A stretch of 64,000 nucleotides of DNA from Gordonia hankookensis (GTDB taxonomy: Bacteria > Actinomycetota > Actinomycetes > Mycobacteriales > Mycobacteriaceae), in the NCBI RefSeq assembly GCF_014673215.1, contig NZ_JACWMS010000002.1, positions 620,001-684,000 of the forward strand, read 5' to 3'. Positions 61,163 to 64,000 of this stretch are shown piece after piece. The notes under the pieces are model-generated. The model searched no databases and had not been told where the DNA came from. It worked only from the letters and a program-made list of their open reading frames with translations. Position 1 is the first letter of the stretch. Every line of letters begins with the position of its first letter. The translations under genes were made by a program, and so were the position numbers.

Positions 61163-62477
61163 GGACCTTGGGATTGTCGGTGACCTGAGTCCGCAACGGA
61201 TGGTCGATCTCGTCACGCCACAGTCGCGCCGCGAGGTAGAAGCACGCCGCGACCGGCACCGGCAGCAGACCGGCCAGCACAAAGGTGGCGGTCAACCCGA
61301 TCGCGTGACTGACCGGTGCAGCGATCGCCATCGACACGGGCATCAACGCGACCGACACGAAGAAGTCCAGGCTCGCGACCCGCCCGAGCAGCGCAGGCGG
61401 GACCCTGCGCTGTAACAGCGTGCCCCACAAGACCATCGGGCCGTCGAACAGAACACCCATCAGGAGCCCGGCGGCCACGAACATCCACGTCCGGTCGGCG
61501 AAGCCCATGATCACCAGCGGCACACTGGAGAAGCCCCAGATCGAGAACATCACCGTCAGATAGCGTCGCGGCATCCGGATCGAGGCGAACACCAGCGACG
61601 ACAGTGCCGCACCGACGCCGAACGCCGCGAGCACCAATGAGTGGTCGCCTGCACCGCCGTGCACACGCTCCCGCAGGGCGAACGGCACCAGGACCTCGAT
61701 CGGCCCCATGGTGGCGAGCACCAGGATGCAGGCGAAGAACAGCGTCGCCCACAACCACGGGGTGCGCCACATGTACGCGAAGCCCTCGGCGATGTCGGTG
61801 ACCACCGACCGGAACGGGTGCGCCGTGATCGCGCTGGGCTCGCGTCGCAGCACCCGGACCGGGTCCATCGCGACATAGAACAGCGACGACGCAGCGCTCG
61901 CGAGACCCGCCAGCACGATCGAGGCGGCAGGCGACGCGATCGAGATGACGCCGCCCGCCACCATCGGGCCGAGCGCCTGGAAGACCACCGGACGCAGAAA
62001 CCCCTCGATCCCGTTGGCGGCCTGCAACTGTTCGGCCTCCACGATGCTCGGCAGCAGCGCCGAGTACGCGGGGTAGTACATGCCCATGGTGACGCCACCG
62101 ACGAACGACGCGACGATGAGGAAGGGCTGGTTCAACGCACCGAGCAGGGCGGCGACACCCACGACGACGAAGGCCAGCAACTTCACGATCTCCAGCGCGA
62201 TCATGATGCGCCGCTGGGAAACCCGGTCGGCGAGAACTCCGCCGGCGAGGGTCGACACCACCATGCCGAGCGCGGCCACGCCGGTGACGGCCGAGAGCTG
62301 TCCCGGCCCGCCGCCCATGCCGATGACCTGCCACACCACCCCGACGGTCCACACGCCGTCGGCGAACATCGCCAGTACCAGGCCGAGTACGAGCAGCCGG
62401 TACTGCCGCAGTGCGAACGGTCTCAGCGCTGCGGGCAGGCGATGGTCGGCCGCGTGCCGATCGGACCCGGTGCTCAC
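61155..62477 (-). CDS. MFS transporter
   Basis: 440 residues from GTG 62477 with about 12 hydrophobic segments. The loop 2-3 motif GGVLADRVSQRRIMI is the MFS signature. The general layout matches the EntS/MdtD-like siderophore and drug exporters. No siderophore genes are nearby, so the substrate is open. It converges on lysG with an 8-bp overlap. Confidence 0.88.
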   Translation of the reverse strand: MSTGSDRHAADHRLPAALRPFALRQYRLLVLGLVLAMFADGVWTVGVVWQVIGMGGGPGQLSAVTGVAALGMVVSTLAGGVLADRVSQRRIMIALEIVKLLAFVVVGVAALLGALNQPFLIVASFVGGVTMGMYYPAYSALLPSIVEAEQLQAANGIEGFLRPVVFQALGPMVAGGVISIASPAASIVLAGLASAASSLFYVAMDPVRVLRREPSAITAHPFRSVVTDIAEGFAYMWRTPWLWATLFFACILVLATMGPIEVLVPFALRERVHGGAGDHSLVLAAFGVGAALSSLVFASIRMPRRYLTVMFSIWGFSSVPLVIMGFADRTWMFVAAGLLMGVLFDGPMVLWGTLLQRRVPPALLGRVASLDFFVSVALMPVSMAIAAPVSHAIGLTATFVLAGLLPVPVAACFYLAARLWRDEIDHPLRTQVTDNPKVLT

Positions 62478-62627
62478 CCATCGAGCTTGCCGGATCCCCA
62501 GGTCAACGGGCTACCGATTTTCGCAAGGGATGATCAGCTGAGCATCACCTGTCACAGGCGCCGGCCGCACCATGGGTTCGGCCCCGCGCGGACGTGATGG
62601 CGGGTCAGCGGCCGTGCGACCGGCTCC

Positions 62628-63611
62628 TCATGCCGACTTCTTCGCGGCCGCCTTCTTCGCAGGTGCCTTCTTGGCGGCCGCCTTCTTGGTCGGGGCCTTC
62701 TTGGCGGCCGCCTTCTTGACCGGGGCCTTCTTCGCCGGAGCGTTCTTCGCCGGGGTCTTCTCCGCAGTCTTCTTGGCCGGGGCCGACTTCGTCGCGTCGT
62801 CGTCCGACGGCGAGCTCCCGGCGACACCCTTGTCCTTCACCGACGCGCGCAGCGCGGCCAGCAGGTCGGCCACCTCGGAGTCCTCGTCCGCCGAGGATTC
62901 TTCCTCGCTTTCCGGGAATGCCTCGGCGCCTTCGGATTTCGCTTCGACGAGTTTGGCCAGCTCGACCTGATAGGTGTCCTCGAACTCAGTGGGATCGAAA
63001 TCCTTGGCCATCGTCTCGATGAGCGACGCGGCCATCTCGAGTTCCTGCGGGCGGATCTCGGGTTCGTCGCCGAGGAAGTCGAAATCGGCCGCACGGACCT
63101 CGTCCGGCCACAGCAAGGTCTGCAGGGTCATGACGCCGTCGACCACGCGCAGGGCCGCGAGCCGGGTCCGGTTGCGCAGCGTGAAGTTCGCGATGGCGAG
63201 ACGGTCCGTCTTCTGCAGCGCCTGGGCAAGCAGCGCGTAGGCCTTCGGGGACTTCGACGCGGGCTCGAGGTAGTAGGGCTTGTCGAAGTAGATCGGATCG
63301 ACCTGGTCGGTCGGGACGAACTCGAGGATGGAGATCTCAGGACTCTTCTGCACCGGCAGCATGCCCAGGTCCTCTTTGGTGAGGATCACGGTCTCTCCGG
63401 AGTCGGTCTCGTACGCGTTCGCGATGTCGGAGTAATCGACCTCGGAGTCGGTCCCTTCGCGAACTCGGCGATACCGGATCCGTGTGCCGTCCTTCGAGTC
63501 GACCTGATACGACTTCCGGTCGTGACTTTCCGTGGCCGAATACACCTTGACCGGAACGTTCACCAGGCCAAAGCTCAGATCGCCCTTCCAGATCGAGCGC
63601 ATGCGGTTCAT
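62628..63611 (-). CDS. ku: Non-homologous end-joining protein Ku
   Basis: 327 residues; ATG 63611 or 63602. The Ku core (SIWKGDLSFGLVNVPVKVYS to about residue 260) is complete and forms the dimeric ring around DNA ends. The C-terminal 65 residues are Lys/Ala/Pro repeats (AKKAPxKK), a basic tail that in mycobacterial Ku aids DNA threading and LigD recruitment. It is divergent from ligD with 51 bp between starts, so the NHEJ pair shares a promoter region. Confidence 0.97.
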   Translation of the reverse strand: MNRMRSIWKGDLSFGLVNVPVKVYSATESHDRKSYQVDSKDGTRIRYRRVREGTDSEVDYSDIANAYETDSGETVILTKEDLGMLPVQKSPEISILEFVPTDQVDPIYFDKPYYLEPASKSPKAYALLAQALQKTDRLAIANFTLRNRTRLAALRVVDGVMTLQTLLWPDEVRAADFDFLGDEPEIRPQELEMAASLIETMAKDFDPTEFEDTYQVELAKLVEAKSEGAEAFPESEEESSADEDSEVADLLAALRASVKDKGVAGSSPSDDDATKSAPAKKTAEKTPAKNAPAKKAPVKKAAAKKAPTKKAAAKKAPAKKAAAKKSA

Positions 63612-63662
63612 TGTGCCACCGGTTCACCGAATCCTCGGCCCGGAACGTGGACAATGGTGATC

Positions 63663-64000
63663 ATGGCGGGCGGTGACAGTCTCGAGGTCGACGGTCATCG
63701 CATCCCGATCACCAACCTCGAGAAGGTGTTGTATCCGGCGAGCGGTACCCGGAAGTTCGAGGTCATCGACTATTACTCGCGGATCGCCGATGTCATGCTC
63801 CCGCACCTCGCCGGACGCCCGATCACGCGCAAACGCTGGCCGAACGGCGTGGAATCGATGCCGTTCTTCGAGAAGGATCTCCCGGTGTCGGCGCCGGATT
63901 GGCTCGAGCGATTCGGCGAACAGCACAGCAAACGGGTGATCACCTACCCCCTCGCGTCCTCGCAGGCCGACCTCGTGTGGTTCGGCCAGATGGCCGCGCT
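63663..64000 (+). CDS. ligD: ATP-dependent DNA ligase D, polymerase domain (3' end outside window)
   Basis: The first 112 codons from ATG 63663 (ATG 63654 is in frame) read into the window edge. They match the primase-polymerase domain of LigD: ITNLEKVLYPASGTRKFEVI, then RPITRKRWPNGVESMPFFEK, then ITYPLASSQADLVWFGQMAA. In mycobacterial LigD this polymerase domain is N-terminal, followed by nuclease and ligase domains, which would lie beyond the edge. Works with the divergent Ku in double-strand-break repair. Confidence 0.93.
   Translation, partial: MAGGDSLEVDGHRIPITNLEKVLYPASGTRKFEVIDYYSRIADVMLPHLAGRPITRKRWPNGVESMPFFEKDLPVSAPDWLERFGEQHSKRVITYPLASSQADLVWFGQMAA

Noticed and set aside
1-64000. 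tRNA, rRNA, CRISPR array, insertion sequence, prophage or integrase
   Set aside because: No matching sequence pattern, DDE/tyrosine recombinase motif or regularly spaced array was found.

Overview
The window is chromosomal DNA from a high-GC, mycolic-acid-containing actinobacterium of the order Mycobacteriales. Gordonia or a close relative fits best. The evidence is an MmpL3-type mycolate flippase, GTP-dependent PEP carboxykinase, a Zmp1-type M13 peptidase, R2lox, NDMA-dependent alcohol dehydrogenase, a SigG-type sigma factor, Ku/LigD, frequent GTG/TTG starts and GTGA/ATGA gene overlaps. The block pckA - GTPase-like pair - trmB - NYN protein - mmpL3, followed by the AI-2E and UPF0104-type membrane proteins, keeps the order I recall for M. 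tuberculosis Rv0211 to Rv0204c. No rRNA, tRNA, CRISPR array, integrase or transposase was seen.

Layout. 1-2.6 kb: ABC exporter (FtsX-type permease running off the left edge, plus ATPase). 2.7-6.4 kb: a secreted esterase-like protein, pckA, and a small Asp-rich protein with a 15-bp minisatellite in its leader. 6.4-14.9 kb: two degenerate P-loop GTPase-like proteins, trmB, NYN protein, mmpL3, a two-domain universal stress protein. 14.9-19.8 kb: LuxR-type response regulator and MacS-like kinase, AI-2E permease, UPF0104 and DUF3054 membrane proteins. 19.8-25.5 kb: a lipoprotein that looks like a penicillin-binding protein without its catalytic lysine, pirin, a desaturase, a FadR-type regulator with its operator, a flavoprotein disulfide reductase. 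25.5-34.6 kb: Zmp1 peptidase, K+ channel, CtaG-like protein, NDMA-dependent ADH, an MMPL transporter, R2lox, and an alpha/beta hydrolase behind a perfect KstR-type operator.

34.6-41.7 kb: a solitary AbiEi-like protein bracketed by two 58-bp direct repeats, the beta-oxidation genes fadA-fadB with a divergent tandem-TetR regulator, and a class III adenylate cyclase. 41.7-46.9 kb: a molybdate operon (HTH-TOBE regulator, modA, modB, modC) divergent from a DrrAB-type ABC exporter, with a strong palindrome between them. 47-51.3 kb: ROK regulator, SigG-like sigma factor, VOC protein, histidine phosphatase. 51.3-56.9 kb: a translationally coupled acyl-CoA dehydrogenase - APH-like kinase - SDR operon, two TetR regulators and an MpaB-like oxygenase. 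57.2-64 kb: another MMPL transporter, the divergent lysE/lysG pair, an MFS exporter, and divergent ku and ligD (cut by the right edge).

Common themes are envelope lipid export (three MMPL/RND proteins), fatty acid or sterol catabolism under TetR/GntR control, and short palindromic repeats. One repeat family (ggtctcgatacg...cgtatcgagacc) occurs as three full or composite copies and two degenerate halves.
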